Shown: positions 34,694 to 43,370, counted from the stretch's first letter. The stretch: DNA of 64,000 nucleotides from Chryseobacterium lathyri (GCF_030812195.1 NZ_JAUSSF010000001.1:496001-560000), one strand, 5' to 3'. Notes: generated from the letters alone by a model not told the origin. Translations and numbers: made by a program.

Positions 34694-36409
34694 ATGACAA
34701 CATTAGAAAAAGCGAAACTTTGGTTAAGTGATACATTCGATAAGGAAACAAAAGATGCCGTACAGGTATTGATTGACAGTAATTCTCCGGATCTGGAAGA
34801 TTCTTTCTACAGAGAACTTGAATTTGGAACAGGAGGAATGAGAGGTATCATGGGAGTGGGAACCAACCGCTTAAATAAATATACTTTAGGACAAGCTACA
34901 CAGGGATTGGCCAATTATATGCTTGAGCAGTTTAAAGGAGAGGAAATTAAAGTAGCTATTGCTTACGACGTTCGCCATAATTCAAAAGAATTCGGGAAAC
35001 TGGTTGCTGATGTTTTAACTGCAAACGGAATTAAAGTGCTTCTTTTCAAAGAACACAGACCGACCCCAGAATTATCCTTCACTGTAAGAGATAAAAAATG
35101 TAATGGAGGAATTGTATTAACAGCATCCCATAACCCGCCTGAATACAACGGATATAAAGTATACTGGAACGATGGCGCACAGATTGTTCCGCCTCATGAT
35201 GAAGCGATCATCAATGAAGTGTATTCTGTAAAATTCGAAGAAATTAAATTCAACGGAAATGATGACCTGATCGAATGGATCGGAGAAGAACAGGATGACG
35301 TTTATATCGATGCTTGTATTGAAAATTCAACCTATCAGAATGTTGGGAAAGAAAATTTAAATATTGTTTTCACTTCCATTCACGGAACAACATATACCAC
35401 CATTCCAAAGGCTTTGGAAAAAGCAGGATTTAAAAAAGTAGATCTGGTAAAAGAACAGATGATCCCGAGCGGGAATTTTACCACGGTAGCATCTCCGAAC
35501 CCGGAAGAACCTGCAGCACTGGAAATGGCTATGGACCTGGCAAGAATTACCAATGCAGATATCGTTATCGGGACAGATCCGGATGGTGACAGACTGGGAA
35601 TTGCCGTAAGAAACCTTGATGGCGAAATGCAGCTTTTGAATGGTAACCAGACCAATACCATCCTTACTTATTATATTTTAAATGAATGGAGAAAGCAGGA
35701 AAGGATTACTGGGAAAGAATTCATAGGTTCTACGATCGTAACTTCAGATATTTTCTTTGATATTGCACAGAAATTCGGAGTTGACTGTAAAGTTGGACTT
35801 ACAGGATTCAAATGGATCGGAAAAATGATCCGTGAAGCAGAAGGAAGAGAGAAATTCATCTGCGGTGGTGAAGAAAGCTTCGGCTTTATGACCGGAGATT
35901 TTGTCCGCGATAAAGATTCATGCGGAAGTATCCTTGTTGCCTGTGAAATCGCTGCGTGGTGTAAAGCCAATGGAAGAACAATGTATCAGTATATGATTGA
36001 GATCTATGAGGATCTGGGAATGTATTATGAAGGGTTGGTGAACATTGTAAGAAAAGGAAAAGAAGGAGCTGAAGAGATTCAGAATATGATGAAAAATTTC
36101 CGCGAAAACCCACCGAAAGAACTGGCAGGATCATTAGTAGAAGAAGTGAAGGATTTTAAAGAACAGACCAGCTTCTCTGTTTCAAAGAACGAAACCAAAG
36201 TAATGAATGACATTCCAAAATCGAATGTACTGATTTATTATACCCAGGATGGAACTAAGGTTTGTGTAAGACCTTCAGGAACAGAACCGAAAATTAAATT
36301 CTATATTTCTGTAAAAGATACAGTTACTTCTGAAGCTGATTTTAGAGACAAATTAAAGTCATTAGAAGAAAAAATCGAAGAAGTAAGAAAAGATCTGAAG
36401 CTAGACTAA
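34694..36409 (+). CDS. Phospho-sugar mutase (phosphoglucomutase/phosphomannomutase)
   Basis: A 571-residue alpha-D-phosphohexomutase that interconverts sugar 1- and 6-phosphates in the cytoplasm, feeding nucleotide-sugar and polysaccharide synthesis. The four domain signatures are intact: the phosphoserine loop TASHNPPEYNGYK, the metal-binding GTDPDGDRLGIAV, the sugar-binding CGGEESFGFMTGDFV, and the phosphate-binding loop VRPSGTEPKIKFY. The frame extends 21 codons upstream but the ATG at 34694 (MTTLEKAKLWL) matches the family start. Glucose or mannose preference cannot be told from sequence. Confidence 0.94.
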   Translation: MTTLEKAKLWLSDTFDKETKDAVQVLIDSNSPDLEDSFYRELEFGTGGMRGIMGVGTNRLNKYTLGQATQGLANYMLEQFKGEEIKVAIAYDVRHNSKEFGKLVADVLTANGIKVLLFKEHRPTPELSFTVRDKKCNGGIVLTASHNPPEYNGYKVYWNDGAQIVPPHDEAIINEVYSVKFEEIKFNGNDDLIEWIGEEQDDVYIDACIENSTYQNVGKENLNIVFTSIHGTTYTTIPKALEKAGFKKVDLVKEQMIPSGNFTTVASPNPEEPAALEMAMDLARITNADIVIGTDPDGDRLGIAVRNLDGEMQLLNGNQTNTILTYYILNEWRKQERITGKEFIGSTIVTSDIFFDIAQKFGVDCKVGLTGFKWIGKMIREAEGREKFICGGEESFGFMTGDFVRDKDSCGSILVACEIAAWCKANGRTMYQYMIEIYEDLGMYYEGLVNIVRKGKEGAEEIQNMMKNFRENPPKELAGSLVEEVKDFKEQTSFSVSKNETKVMNDIPKSNVLIYYTQDGTKVCVRPSGTEPKIKFYISVKDTVTSEADFRDKLKSLEEKIEEVRKDLKLD

Positions 36410-36494
36410 TCTGAGCGCGAAAAAGATAGCGTAGCCCAAATAAGAAGAAGATTAATTTTTAGAAGATAATATTAGTAATAAAAATAAAAATAAA

Positions 36495-37748
36495 GTGAAA
36501 GTTTCAAAATTAGCGGCGAACCTGATTGGTTCAGAAATTGTAAAAATTGGTAATGAAGTAAATGATTTAAAAGCAAAAGGAGCGGAAATTGCCAATCTTA
36601 CTATTGGTGATCTGAATTCTAATCTTTATCCCATCCCGGCACTGCTGAAGGAGGAGATTCAGAAGGCATATCAGAATAATCTCACAAATTATCCGCCGGC
36701 CAACGGACTTTTATCTTTAAGAAAAGAAGTTTCCAAAGACTTGAAAAACAGATGGAACCTGGATTATTCACCAAACGATATTTTAATTACTGCCGGATCA
36801 AGACCATTGATCTATGCAGTTTATAAAACAATTGTAGATGAAGGTGATAAAGTAGTATATCCTACACCATCATGGAACAACAACCATTACGCTTACCTTA
36901 CTTCTGCAGAGGCTGTAGAAGTGAAAACCACTCCTGAAAACAATTTCCTTCCTACAGCAGACGATCTGAGACCACACTTAGATGGTGCAGTTCTTTTAGC
37001 GCTGTGTTCACCACTGAATCCTACAGGAACAATGTTTACAAAAGAGCAGCTTTCAGCGATCTGTGAACTGGTTCTTGAAGAAAATAAAAAAAGAGGAGAG
37101 AATGAAAAACCATTGTACCTGATGTATGATCAGATCTATTCTAATCTTACATTCGGTGCGCAGCACGTAGATCCGGTTTCTCTTTTCCCTGAACTAAAAG
37201 AATATACCATTTATATCGACGGTATTTCCAAATGCCTTGCTGCAACCGGAGTACGTGTAGGGTGGGGATTTGGTCCTTCTCATATTTTAGATAAGATGAA
37301 AGCCCTGTTAACGCATGTTGGAGCCTGGGCACCGAAGCCTGAACAGGAAGCTACCGCAAAATTCTTTGAAAACCCTGATAATGTAAATGTTTTCGTAGAA
37401 GATTTCAAAGGGAAACTGGAAGAAAGCTTAAAAGTTCTTCATGGTGGAATCCAGGATTTAAAAGGAAAAGGACTGGCAGTAGAAAGCATCGAACCGATGG
37501 GAGCGTTGTACCTTACGATCAGATTGGATTATATCGGAAAAACAAAGCCGGACGGATCTGTTATTGAGAACTCTTCTGACCTGGTATTCTACTTAATTAA
37601 TGATGCCGGAGTTGCTTTAGTTCCGTTCTCAGCATTCGGAGAAGCAAAATCCGAGCCTTGGTTCCGTGCTTCTGTAGGTGGTTTAGCGGTTGACGAGATC
37701 AAAGTAATGCTTCCGAAGCTTGAAAATGCTTTGAATAATCTTAAATAG
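36495..37748 (+). CDS. PLP-dependent class I/II aminotransferase, GTG start
   Basis: A 417-residue fold-type I aminotransferase. Motifs: LTIGDLNSNLYPIP and NYPPANGLLSLRKEV at the N-terminus, LCSPLNPTGTMF for the cofactor Asn, YDQIYSN with the Asp and Tyr ligands, and the Schiff-base Lys in DGISKCLAATGVRVGWGF. The C-terminal substrate Arg is in WFRASVGG. It resembles aspartate/aromatic aminotransferases; the substrate is not determined. The GTG at 36495 gives the family-like start MKVSKLAANLIGSEI, with no ATG nearby. Confidence 0.9.
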   Translation: MKVSKLAANLIGSEIVKIGNEVNDLKAKGAEIANLTIGDLNSNLYPIPALLKEEIQKAYQNNLTNYPPANGLLSLRKEVSKDLKNRWNLDYSPNDILITAGSRPLIYAVYKTIVDEGDKVVYPTPSWNNNHYAYLTSAEAVEVKTTPENNFLPTADDLRPHLDGAVLLALCSPLNPTGTMFTKEQLSAICELVLEENKKRGENEKPLYLMYDQIYSNLTFGAQHVDPVSLFPELKEYTIYIDGISKCLAATGVRVGWGFGPSHILDKMKALLTHVGAWAPKPEQEATAKFFENPDNVNVFVEDFKGKLEESLKVLHGGIQDLKGKGLAVESIEPMGALYLTIRLDYIGKTKPDGSVIENSSDLVFYLINDAGVALVPFSAFGEAKSEPWFRASVGGLAVDEIKVMLPKLENALNNLK

Positions 37749-37767
37749 TTTTTAATGTAGCAGTACA

Positions 37768-37832
37768 ACAATGTATCAATGTAACAATTCCGGTACTTAC
37801 ACTATTGGTAAACTGTTAGATTGATACATTGT
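37768..37832. repeat. REP-like inverted repeat, 13-bp perfect arms
   Basis: ACAATGTATCAAT (37768-37780) and its exact complement ATTGATACATTGT (37820-37832) flank 39 bases that also contain partially repeated TGTAAC/GTTAC strings. No T-run follows, so it is not a standard terminator. Confidence 0.6.
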
Positions 37833-37879
37833 TACGTTAAAATAAATAGAATCTGCTGTATTGGATTTTTTTCAAAGCC

Positions 37880-38020
37880 TTGCGTCTGGTATTTAAAAAT
37901 TCAGGAAAATGTAAAGGGAATTTACTGAAAAGTCTTATTTTCGGATTGTTTTATTCCTTTCTGTATATCTCCTGGATCTACGGAATTATCTTTTTAGCGA
38001 ATTATCTGATTCATAATTAA
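37880..38020 (+). CDS. Possible 46-residue membrane peptide, TTG start
   Basis: An open frame that reads like protein: a basic start (RLVFKNSGKCKGNLLKS) followed by a long hydrophobic stretch (LIFGLFYSFLYISWIYGIIF) and a short polar end. It ends 26 bp before kdsB. There is no ATG; the first plausible start is the TTG at 37880, and the frame is open upstream to 37850. It may be a small single-span membrane protein or a gene remnant. Confidence 0.3.
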   Translation: MRLVFKNSGKCKGNLLKSLIFGLFYSFLYISWIYGIIFLANYLIHN

Positions 38021-38046
38021 TTAACTTATAACTTTAATAATAATAA

Positions 38047-38769
38047 ATGAAAATCATAGCTGTCATTCCTGCCCGTTACGAAGCAAGCCGCTTTCCGGCG
38101 AAGCTGATGCAGATGTTAGGTGAAAAAACAGTAATCATGACAACCTATCAGAATGTTGTAGAAACAGGATTATTTGATGAAGTATTTGTGGCTACCGATT
38201 CAGAGATTATTTTTGATGAAATTGTGAAAAATGGTGGAAAAGCCGTTATGACCGGCCAGCATGAAACCGGAAGTGACCGTATTGCGGAGGCCGTACAGAA
38301 CATCGACTGTGATATTGTGATCAATGTTCAGGGAGATGAACCTTTCCTTAAGTTAGAGCCTTTAAAGCAGCTGATCGAAGTTTTCAAAGAAGATGATAAC
38401 CAGGAAATTTCTCTGGCTTCATTAAAAATCAGGCTAACGGAAAAAGAAGAAATTGAAAACCCCAATAATGTAAAAGTTATTACAGATAATAACGGGTTTG
38501 CCCTTTATTTCAGCCGTTCCGTGATTCCTTTTCACAGGGAAGTTTCCTATGATATAAGTTATTTTAAACACATTGGTGTGTATGCTTTCAGAAAACATGC
38601 TTTGCTTCAGTTCTCAAAACTCGAAATGAAGCCCCTTGAAATATCAGAAAAAATTGAATGCATCCGTTATCTTGAATACGGAATGAAGATCAAGCTGGTA
38701 GAAACCAATTTCATCGGGGTAGGAATTGATACACCCGAAGATCTGGAAAAAGCCAGGAAGTTAATTTGA
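38047..38769 (+). CDS. kdsB: 3-deoxy-manno-octulosonate cytidylyltransferase
   Basis: A 240-residue enzyme that activates KDO with CTP to CMP-KDO for the lipopolysaccharide inner core. The N-terminal nucleotide-binding motif [15 protein letters not shown], the [11 protein letters not shown] segment, [14 protein letters not shown], and the catalytic VQGDEPFL stretch are all typical, as is the length. The partner synthase kdsA is also in this window, at 58.6 kb, separated by 20 kb. Confidence 0.97.
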   Translation: MKIIAVIPARYEASRFPAKLMQMLGEKTVIMTTYQNVVETGLFDEVFVATDSEIIFDEIVKNGGKAVMTGQHETGSDRIAEAVQNIDCDIVINVQGDEPFLKLEPLKQLIEVFKEDDNQEISLASLKIRLTEKEEIENPNNVKVITDNNGFALYFSRSVIPFHREVSYDISYFKHIGVYAFRKHALLQFSKLEMKPLEISEKIECIRYLEYGMKIKLVETNFIGVGIDTPEDLEKARKLI

Positions 38770-38815
38770 AAAAACTGTAAGTAAGAAAATAAGTCCGTTC
38801 GGCTTTTTGCTTTCT

Positions 38816-38846
38816 TTGCTTTTTCGCCCAATTCCCCTTATATTTG
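38816..38846 (+). promoter_or_regulatory. Promoter TTG-N20-TATATTTG for the LolA-like gene
   Basis: -33 TTG at 38816-38818 and -7 TATATTTG at 38839-38846, with the ATG 17 bp downstream at 38864. Confidence 0.7.
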
Positions 38847-38863
38847 AAATATAAATAAGATTA

Positions 38864-39526
38864 ATGAAGAAATTACTTTTAGTATTCGTACTGATACTTT
38901 CGCAGTTGTCTTTTGCACAGACCGCAAAAGAAATTATAGAGAAAAATATAGAACTGTCCGGAGGATTAACGAATTGGAAGCTCTTGAATTCAGTACTGCT
39001 ACAGGGAAAAGTGATCTTAGGAATCAAAGATGAATATCCTATAAAAATTTACCAGCAGCGTCCCAATCTTACTAAAACGGTGATCAGCATCGGTGGAAAA
39101 GAAACGGCAATTGAAGGCTTTGACGGGGCTAAAGGATATGCAATGAATTATGCCGCCAATAAACTTCAGGTGTATCCTGAATATGTATCTGAAAGCTTTG
39201 ATAATGATTTTATTGACTGGGAAAATAAAGGTTTTGATGCCAAATATCTGGGAAAAGAGAAAGTAGGCGAGATCTATTGCCACAAAGTGGAGCTTACCAA
39301 AAATGTAAATAAAAACATCTATTATTTTGATGTAAAAACGTACATGCTTTTAAAAGAAATCAAGAAAGATGAAACATTAGTATATGCGGATTATAAGAAA
39401 GTAGGTAATCTTTCAATGCCTTTTAGGATTGAATCTTCAAGTACTAAAAAGGATGGTGACTTCGTTATGATCCTAAACAGGATAGATGCTAATAAAGTTT
39501 TTCCTGCCAATACATTTAGATTTTAA
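38864..39526 (+). CDS. LolA-like periplasmic protein (outer-membrane lipoprotein-sorting fold)
   Basis: A 220-residue protein with a signal peptide ending near SFAQT. The mature chain starts with a helix (AKEIIEKNIELSGG) and continues as a series of beta strands with VLLQGKVILG, KIYQQRPNLTKTVI and a late FDVKTYMLLKEIK, in line with the half-barrel LolA/LolB superfamily. Bacteroidetes have several such proteins; whether this one carries lipoproteins or another lipid is unknown. It has its own promoter. Confidence 0.7.
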   Translation: MKKLLLVFVLILSQLSFAQTAKEIIEKNIELSGGLTNWKLLNSVLLQGKVILGIKDEYPIKIYQQRPNLTKTVISIGGKETAIEGFDGAKGYAMNYAANKLQVYPEYVSESFDNDFIDWENKGFDAKYLGKEKVGEIYCHKVELTKNVNKNIYYFDVKTYMLLKEIKKDETLVYADYKKVGNLSMPFRIESSSTKKDGDFVMILNRIDANKVFPANTFRF

Positions 39527-39575
39527 TCGAAAGAAAAAATAATTACGGCAAAACTGCCAACTAAAATTGATAAGA

Positions 39576-40151
39576 ATGAAAAAGATTTTCTTATGGCTGC
39601 TTTCTTTTGTAGCATTTTTACAGAGCTGTACCAATCAGAAAAGTGAAATTTCTCAAGCTAAAACCAAAGAACTTATGGGAAAAACAATATATGACTTCAA
39701 AGTTGAAAGCCTTGATGGTAAAGAGATCAACTTTGCAGATTTTAAAGGAAAAAAGATCCTTATTGTCAACACCGCATCAGAATGTGGATTTACACCACAG
39801 TATGCAGATCTGGAGAAAGTGTATGAAGAATACAAAGACAAACTGGTTATTGTAGGATTCCCCGCCAATAATTTTGGAGGTCAGGAGCCTGGAACCAATA
39901 CCGAGATCGGAGCTTTCTGCCAGAAAAATTACGGAGTAACTTTTCCTTTAGCAGCTAAAGTTTCTGTAAAAGGAGACGATACAGCTCCTATCTTTAAATA
40001 CTTAACGGAAAAAGATTTAAACGGGGTAAAAAACACCACCATCCTTTGGAACTTTACAAAATTCCTGATCGATGAAAACGGAAAGCTGATTGATACTTTT
40101 GTAAGTACTACAAAGCCTACTGACGAGGCTATTACCAAGTATCTGAAGTAA
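39576..40151 (+). CDS. Lipoprotein glutathione peroxidase-family thiol peroxidase
   Basis: A 191-residue GPx-fold protein that reduces peroxides. Unusually for the family it has a lipoprotein signal peptide, lipobox FLQSC with acylated Cys18, so it should sit at the periplasmic face of a membrane. The peroxidatic Cys70 is in NTASECGFTPQY, where animal enzymes have selenocysteine; the Gln of NNFGGQEPG and the Trp of ILWNFTKFL complete the catalytic site. A likely resolving Cys is in GAFCQKNYG. The electron donor is probably thioredoxin-like. The ATG at 39576 is used rather than the TTG three codons earlier. Confidence 0.93.
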   Translation: MKKIFLWLLSFVAFLQSCTNQKSEISQAKTKELMGKTIYDFKVESLDGKEINFADFKGKKILIVNTASECGFTPQYADLEKVYEEYKDKLVIVGFPANNFGGQEPGTNTEIGAFCQKNYGVTFPLAAKVSVKGDDTAPIFKYLTEKDLNGVKNTTILWNFTKFLIDENGKLIDTFVSTTKPTDEAITKYLK

Positions 40152-40174
40152 GATTAAAAGATAAAATAATACCT

Positions 40175-40243
40175 CGGCTCCGCTCAGCACGACATCTTTG
40201 ATACTGATTTGTATTATTGAAACTGTCACGCTGAGCGGAGTCG
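40175..40243. repeat. REP-like element with 20-bp inverted arms
   Basis: The left arm CGGCTCCGCTCAGCACGACA (40175-40194) pairs with the right arm TGTCACGCTGAGCGGAGTCG (40224-40243) at 17 of 20 positions around a 29-bp spacer. It is GC-rich compared with its surroundings. Elements of this kind are, to my knowledge, frequent in flavobacterial genomes. Confidence 0.7.
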
Positions 40244-40281
40244 GGCATTTAAATATCTGTAGCTGATGAGTTTCAAAGTAT

Positions 40282-40310
40282 TTGAAAAAGGATAAAATAA
40301 TATACTTTTG
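40282..40310 (+). promoter_or_regulatory. Promoter TTG-N18-TACTTTTG for the TPR gene
   Basis: -33 TTG at 40282-40284 and -7 TACTTTTG at 40303-40310; the ATG is 38 bp downstream. Confidence 0.7.
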
Positions 40311-40348
40311 CAGAATAGATATATTCATCCGCTTTTTATTTAAAAACT

Positions 40349-41143
40349 ATGAAAAAATTACTCATCTTATTTATTCTGATCCTTTCAATCAAAGGATTTT
40401 CGCAGGACAGTTATTTTTTAGGAAAAACAAACTACTGCACACCTCAAAAAACTGAATCAAAAAAACGTTTTGAAACGTCTATATTGGGATTACAGGTGCC
40501 CAAATACTATGGAGGAGTCACCAATCTTCTCATGAAGGTAGTAGAAGAAGATCCCGGATATTGTGATGCTTATTTTATGGCTGGATATTTTTTCAGATTG
40601 CAGGATATGAATAAGGAGGCATTAGCTTTATATTATATTGCAGACAGCCTCGCACAGAATAAAGCTCCTATATTCAAGCAGAATCTTGCTATTCAATTTA
40701 TGAGATTTGGAGAAGTAGATAAAGCCAGAGAGAAATATAAAGAAATGATAAAATATTTCCCGGGTAATCCTGAAGGGTATTATGGAGTAGCTAATACTTC
40801 CATTGTCTTAGGAGATTATGATAAAGGACTACAAAATCTAAAAGATGCCGAACATTTATATAATAATAAAGGAGGGATAAAAGATGATGGAAAGTATATG
40901 TATGGAATGTTGTATTGTTTAAAGGGAGATTACGAAAAATCCTTACCTTATCTGGAAGAAGTGTATTCTAGTTACAGGAAAGATGACAATTATCTCGCTC
41001 TTTATGCACTCTCTCAAATAAAAGTTGGAAAAGCAAGGAATGATGAACAGTTAATAAAGAAAGCAAAAAAGGCTTACGATAAAATAAAAGACAAGCCACT
41101 GGTTGAAAATATTTCGAAGAAACTAAAAGAAGAATTTTCGTAA
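40349..41143 (+). CDS. Secreted TPR-repeat protein
   Basis: A 264-residue protein with a signal peptide (LLILFILILSIKGFSQ). After a Cys-containing N-terminal part (KTNYCTPQKT), tetratricopeptide-like repeats cover the rest: AYFMAGYFFRLQDMNKEALA, REKYKEMIKYFPGNPEGYYG and others. It probably acts as a periplasmic scaffold; the partner is unknown. It has its own promoter and is flanked by repeat elements. Confidence 0.78.
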   Translation: MKKLLILFILILSIKGFSQDSYFLGKTNYCTPQKTESKKRFETSILGLQVPKYYGGVTNLLMKVVEEDPGYCDAYFMAGYFFRLQDMNKEALALYYIADSLAQNKAPIFKQNLAIQFMRFGEVDKAREKYKEMIKYFPGNPEGYYGVANTSIVLGDYDKGLQNLKDAEHLYNNKGGIKDDGKYMYGMLYCLKGDYEKSLPYLEEVYSSYRKDDNYLALYALSQIKVGKARNDEQLIKKAKKAYDKIKDKPLVENISKKLKEEFS

Positions 41144-41207
41144 ATTTCTAAAGAAGATACATACTTCGACTTGGCGGCCATTATATTTGCAAAGATAAAT
41201 CAGTAGC

Positions 41208-41236
41208 AGAACTGTCACGCTGATGGGAATTGAAGT
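41208..41236. repeat. Degraded arm of the same REP family
   Basis: ACTGTCACGCTGATGGGAAT, continuing to GAAG, resembles the right arm at 40224-40243 with substitutions. A weak left counterpart, ACTTCGACT, lies at 41163-41171. It looks like a decayed copy. Confidence 0.45.
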
Positions 41237-41294
41237 TTTTATAGCTGATTAACAGTCTGTAACTGTAACCAATTGATTTAATATATTTTATAAA

Positions 41295-41951
41295 TTAATC
41301 ATTTGTCTTTTCTGCAAAACAAAAAATATTTCCAAGCTTAATACTGGAATACCCATTGCTCTTTATTTTGGACGAATTAATCATAGCTTTGGCTAAAACA
41401 TCTGTAGGTAAAGGCTTCTGACTTTCCAAAAGCCCCAGCTTATTGGCAAATTTTATAATTCTGCTTCCCAGAACTTCTCCGGTTCTTTCAGAGTCTTTTC
41501 TTTCCAGCATTCCGGGTTTGAAAATAGTGATCTTATTGAAATGAAGCTGCTTTACAGCCTCTTCCAGTTCACCTTTCATTTTAGAATAGAAGATTTTAGA
41601 TGTGGGGTTTGCTCCATAAGCAGAAACCAGTATATAGTCTTCCACATCATTTTCCTTCGCTGCTTTGGCAAATTCATACTGATAATCAAAATCTACCTTT
41701 CTCTGGGCTTCTTTACTTCCGGCATCTTTCAGCGTCGTTCCCAGGCATGAGAATGCAATATCACCCTTCACTTTATCTTTCCATTCTTCCGGCTTTTCAA
41801 AATTAACCACATGAACTTTCAGCTTGTCATTCTGAATATCCACAGGCTTTCTTACAAAGATATCAACTTCCTCAAACTCTTTATCGTTGAGCAGCTGCTT
41901 TACCAGATCCTTTCCTGTAGCGCCCGTTGCGCCAATGACCAAAGCTTTCAT
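41295..41951 (-). CDS. NAD(P)-binding Rossmann-fold protein
   Basis: A 218-residue protein of the atypical short-chain dehydrogenase type. The N-terminal nucleotide-binding motif VIGATGATGKDLVKQLL is clear, CLGTTLKDAGSKEAQRKVD and YILVSAYGANPTSKIFYSKM follow, where the spaced Tyr and Lys stand in the usual catalytic positions, and FKPGMLERKDSERTGE closes. It resembles the TIP30/YwnB-like NAD(P)H-binding proteins, with unknown substrate. It is transcribed alone on the minus strand. Confidence 0.87.
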   Translation of the reverse strand: MKALVIGATGATGKDLVKQLLNDKEFEEVDIFVRKPVDIQNDKLKVHVVNFEKPEEWKDKVKGDIAFSCLGTTLKDAGSKEAQRKVDFDYQYEFAKAAKENDVEDYILVSAYGANPTSKIFYSKMKGELEEAVKQLHFNKITIFKPGMLERKDSERTGEVLGSRIIKFANKLGLLESQKPLPTDVLAKAMINSSKIKSNGYSSIKLGNIFCFAEKTND

Positions 41952-41996
41952 AATAATTGTGATTTATATAGATGGTATTTTCTTTCTTAAATTTAC

Positions 41997-42004
41997 TACA
42001 TTTG
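41997..42004 (+). promoter_or_regulatory. -7 element TACATTTG for the YjbR-like gene
   Basis: Consensus match 46 bp before the ATG at 42051. Confidence 0.4.
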
Positions 42005-42050
42005 AAATTAATATCAATAATCATTAATCACTTATCATTTGTTAAAATTC

Positions 42051-42404
42051 ATGGATGCCAACGAAATTCTAGATTATTGCCTTGCCAAAAAAGGAGTTAC
42101 AGAAACTTTTCCTTTCGATAACGAAACCCTTGTGATGAAAGTAGGGACAAAAATGTTTTTATTAATGGGGCTTGAAAGACAGCCATTGAGCGTCAACGTA
42201 AAAACCGACCCTGAATGGAGTGCAGAACTCCGAGAACAGCATCCGCAGATCACAGGGGCATTTCACATGAATAAAACCCATTGGAATTCCGTCATGGTTG
42301 ATGGTCTGAAAAGAGATCTTATTTATAAATTAATAGATCATTCCTATGAATTGGTTTTTAATTCATTAACGAAAAAAGCAAAGGAAGAAATTATAAATAG
42401 CTAG
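42051..42404 (+). CDS. MmcQ/YjbR-family protein
   Basis: A 117-residue cytoplasmic protein with the YjbR pattern: ANEILDYCLAKKGVTETFPF at the start, then PLSVNVKTDPEWSAELREQH and NKTHWNSVMVDG, and a C-terminal helix of the type DLIYKLIDHSYELV. The fold is CyaY/phage-repair-like, and the family has been suspected of DNA binding without firm proof. The ATG at 42051 is preferred to the TTG four codons upstream. Its stop overlaps the convergent ribF end by four bases. Confidence 0.88.
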   Translation: MDANEILDYCLAKKGVTETFPFDNETLVMKVGTKMFLLMGLERQPLSVNVKTDPEWSAELREQHPQITGAFHMNKTHWNSVMVDGLKRDLIYKLIDHSYELVFNSLTKKAKEEIINS

Positions 42405-43321
42405 AATTGAAACTCCTGGGTCAGCCTTTTATCTTCGTCCAACCTTTCGATAAGCTTTTCAAGACCTTCAAACTTGATCTCGTCATGAAGGAAATCCCTG
42501 AATTTTACCGTGATTTTTTCATCATAAATATCACCATCAAAATCAAGGATATAGACTTCAACGGTTAATTTTTCTCCGTTCACAGTAGGATTGGTACCAA
42601 TGCTGAGCATTCCTTTATATTTATGACCTTTTACTTCAGTTTCTACAATATAAGCTCCTTTTTTAGGAAGAAGTTTAATAGATTCAGCATCAATATTAGC
42701 CGTAGGATAACCGATTGTTCTTCCAATTTTTTTCCCGTGAACAACAGTTCCGGAAACAGAGTAGGAGTAACCAAGCATTTCATTGGCTTCTTTAATATTT
42801 CCTGTCAGAAGAGCATTGCGGATTTTCGTGGAACTGATATTGTTTTCGTGGATATTGATCGCTTCCATCTGTTCAACAACAAAATTCAATTCTTTGGAAA
42901 GCTTTTGAAGGAGCTCAAAATTTCCACTCTTATTTTTCCCAAATGAATGGTCGTAGCCTATAATAAGGTATTTTACATTTAGTTTGTCAATCAGAATTTG
43001 GCGTACAAATTCTTCCCCTGTAAGATTTCTGAATTCTTCATCAAATTCTTTCAAGAATAAGTGGTTAATTCCGTATTTTTCGATCAACTGTTTCTTTTCA
43101 TCCAACGTATTCAGAAGCTTGAGATCTTCATTCGGGTTAAAAACAAAACGCGGATGTGGCCAAAATGTAAGGATTGCTGTTTCCAGATTATTCTCTGTAC
43201 CCACATTGATCAGTTCATCTATAATACTTTTGTGCCCTAGATGTACTCCGTCAAACATTCCTAGAGATAATGCTAAAGGTTTTTGGGAGGAATAATCTTT
43301 AAAATTCTTGAAAACTTTCAA
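42401..43321 (-). CDS. ribF: Bifunctional riboflavin kinase/FAD synthetase, TTG start
   Basis: A 306-residue enzyme making FMN and FAD from riboflavin. The N-terminal FAD synthetase domain has SLGMFDGVHLGHKS and GYDHSFGKNKSGN and the SSTKIRN loop; the C-terminal riboflavin kinase domain has GRTIGYPTANID with its PTAN motif and GMLSIGTNPTVNG. The open frame runs 51 codons further upstream, but a perfect promoter -7 element lies inside that extension. The start is therefore the TTG at 43321, giving MKVFKNFKDYSS, which is the normal family start, with a leader of only about a dozen bases. Confidence 0.93.
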   Translation of the reverse strand: MKVFKNFKDYSSQKPLALSLGMFDGVHLGHKSIIDELINVGTENNLETAILTFWPHPRFVFNPNEDLKLLNTLDEKKQLIEKYGINHLFLKEFDEEFRNLTGEEFVRQILIDKLNVKYLIIGYDHSFGKNKSGNFELLQKLSKELNFVVEQMEAINIHENNISSTKIRNALLTGNIKEANEMLGYSYSVSGTVVHGKKIGRTIGYPTANIDAESIKLLPKKGAYIVETEVKGHKYKGMLSIGTNPTVNGEKLTVEVYILDFDGDIYDEKITVKFRDFLHDEIKFEGLEKLIERLDEDKRLTQEFQF

Positions 43322-43339
43322 AACGGAAAAATTTGACTG

Positions 43340-43370
43340 CAAATATAAAGATAATGTGGGAATGTACCAA
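43340..43370 (-). promoter_or_regulatory. Promoter TTG-N20-TATATTTG for ribF
   Basis: On the minus strand the -33 TTG is at 43370-43368 and the -7 TATATTTG at 43347-43340. It sits inside the longest frame and fixes the ribF start downstream. Confidence 0.75.

Noticed and set aside
40152..40348. Repeat-bearing gaps considered as a CRISPR array
   Set aside because: There is one inverted repeat with a decayed copy 1 kb away, not a series of direct repeats with unique spacers, and no cas gene is present.
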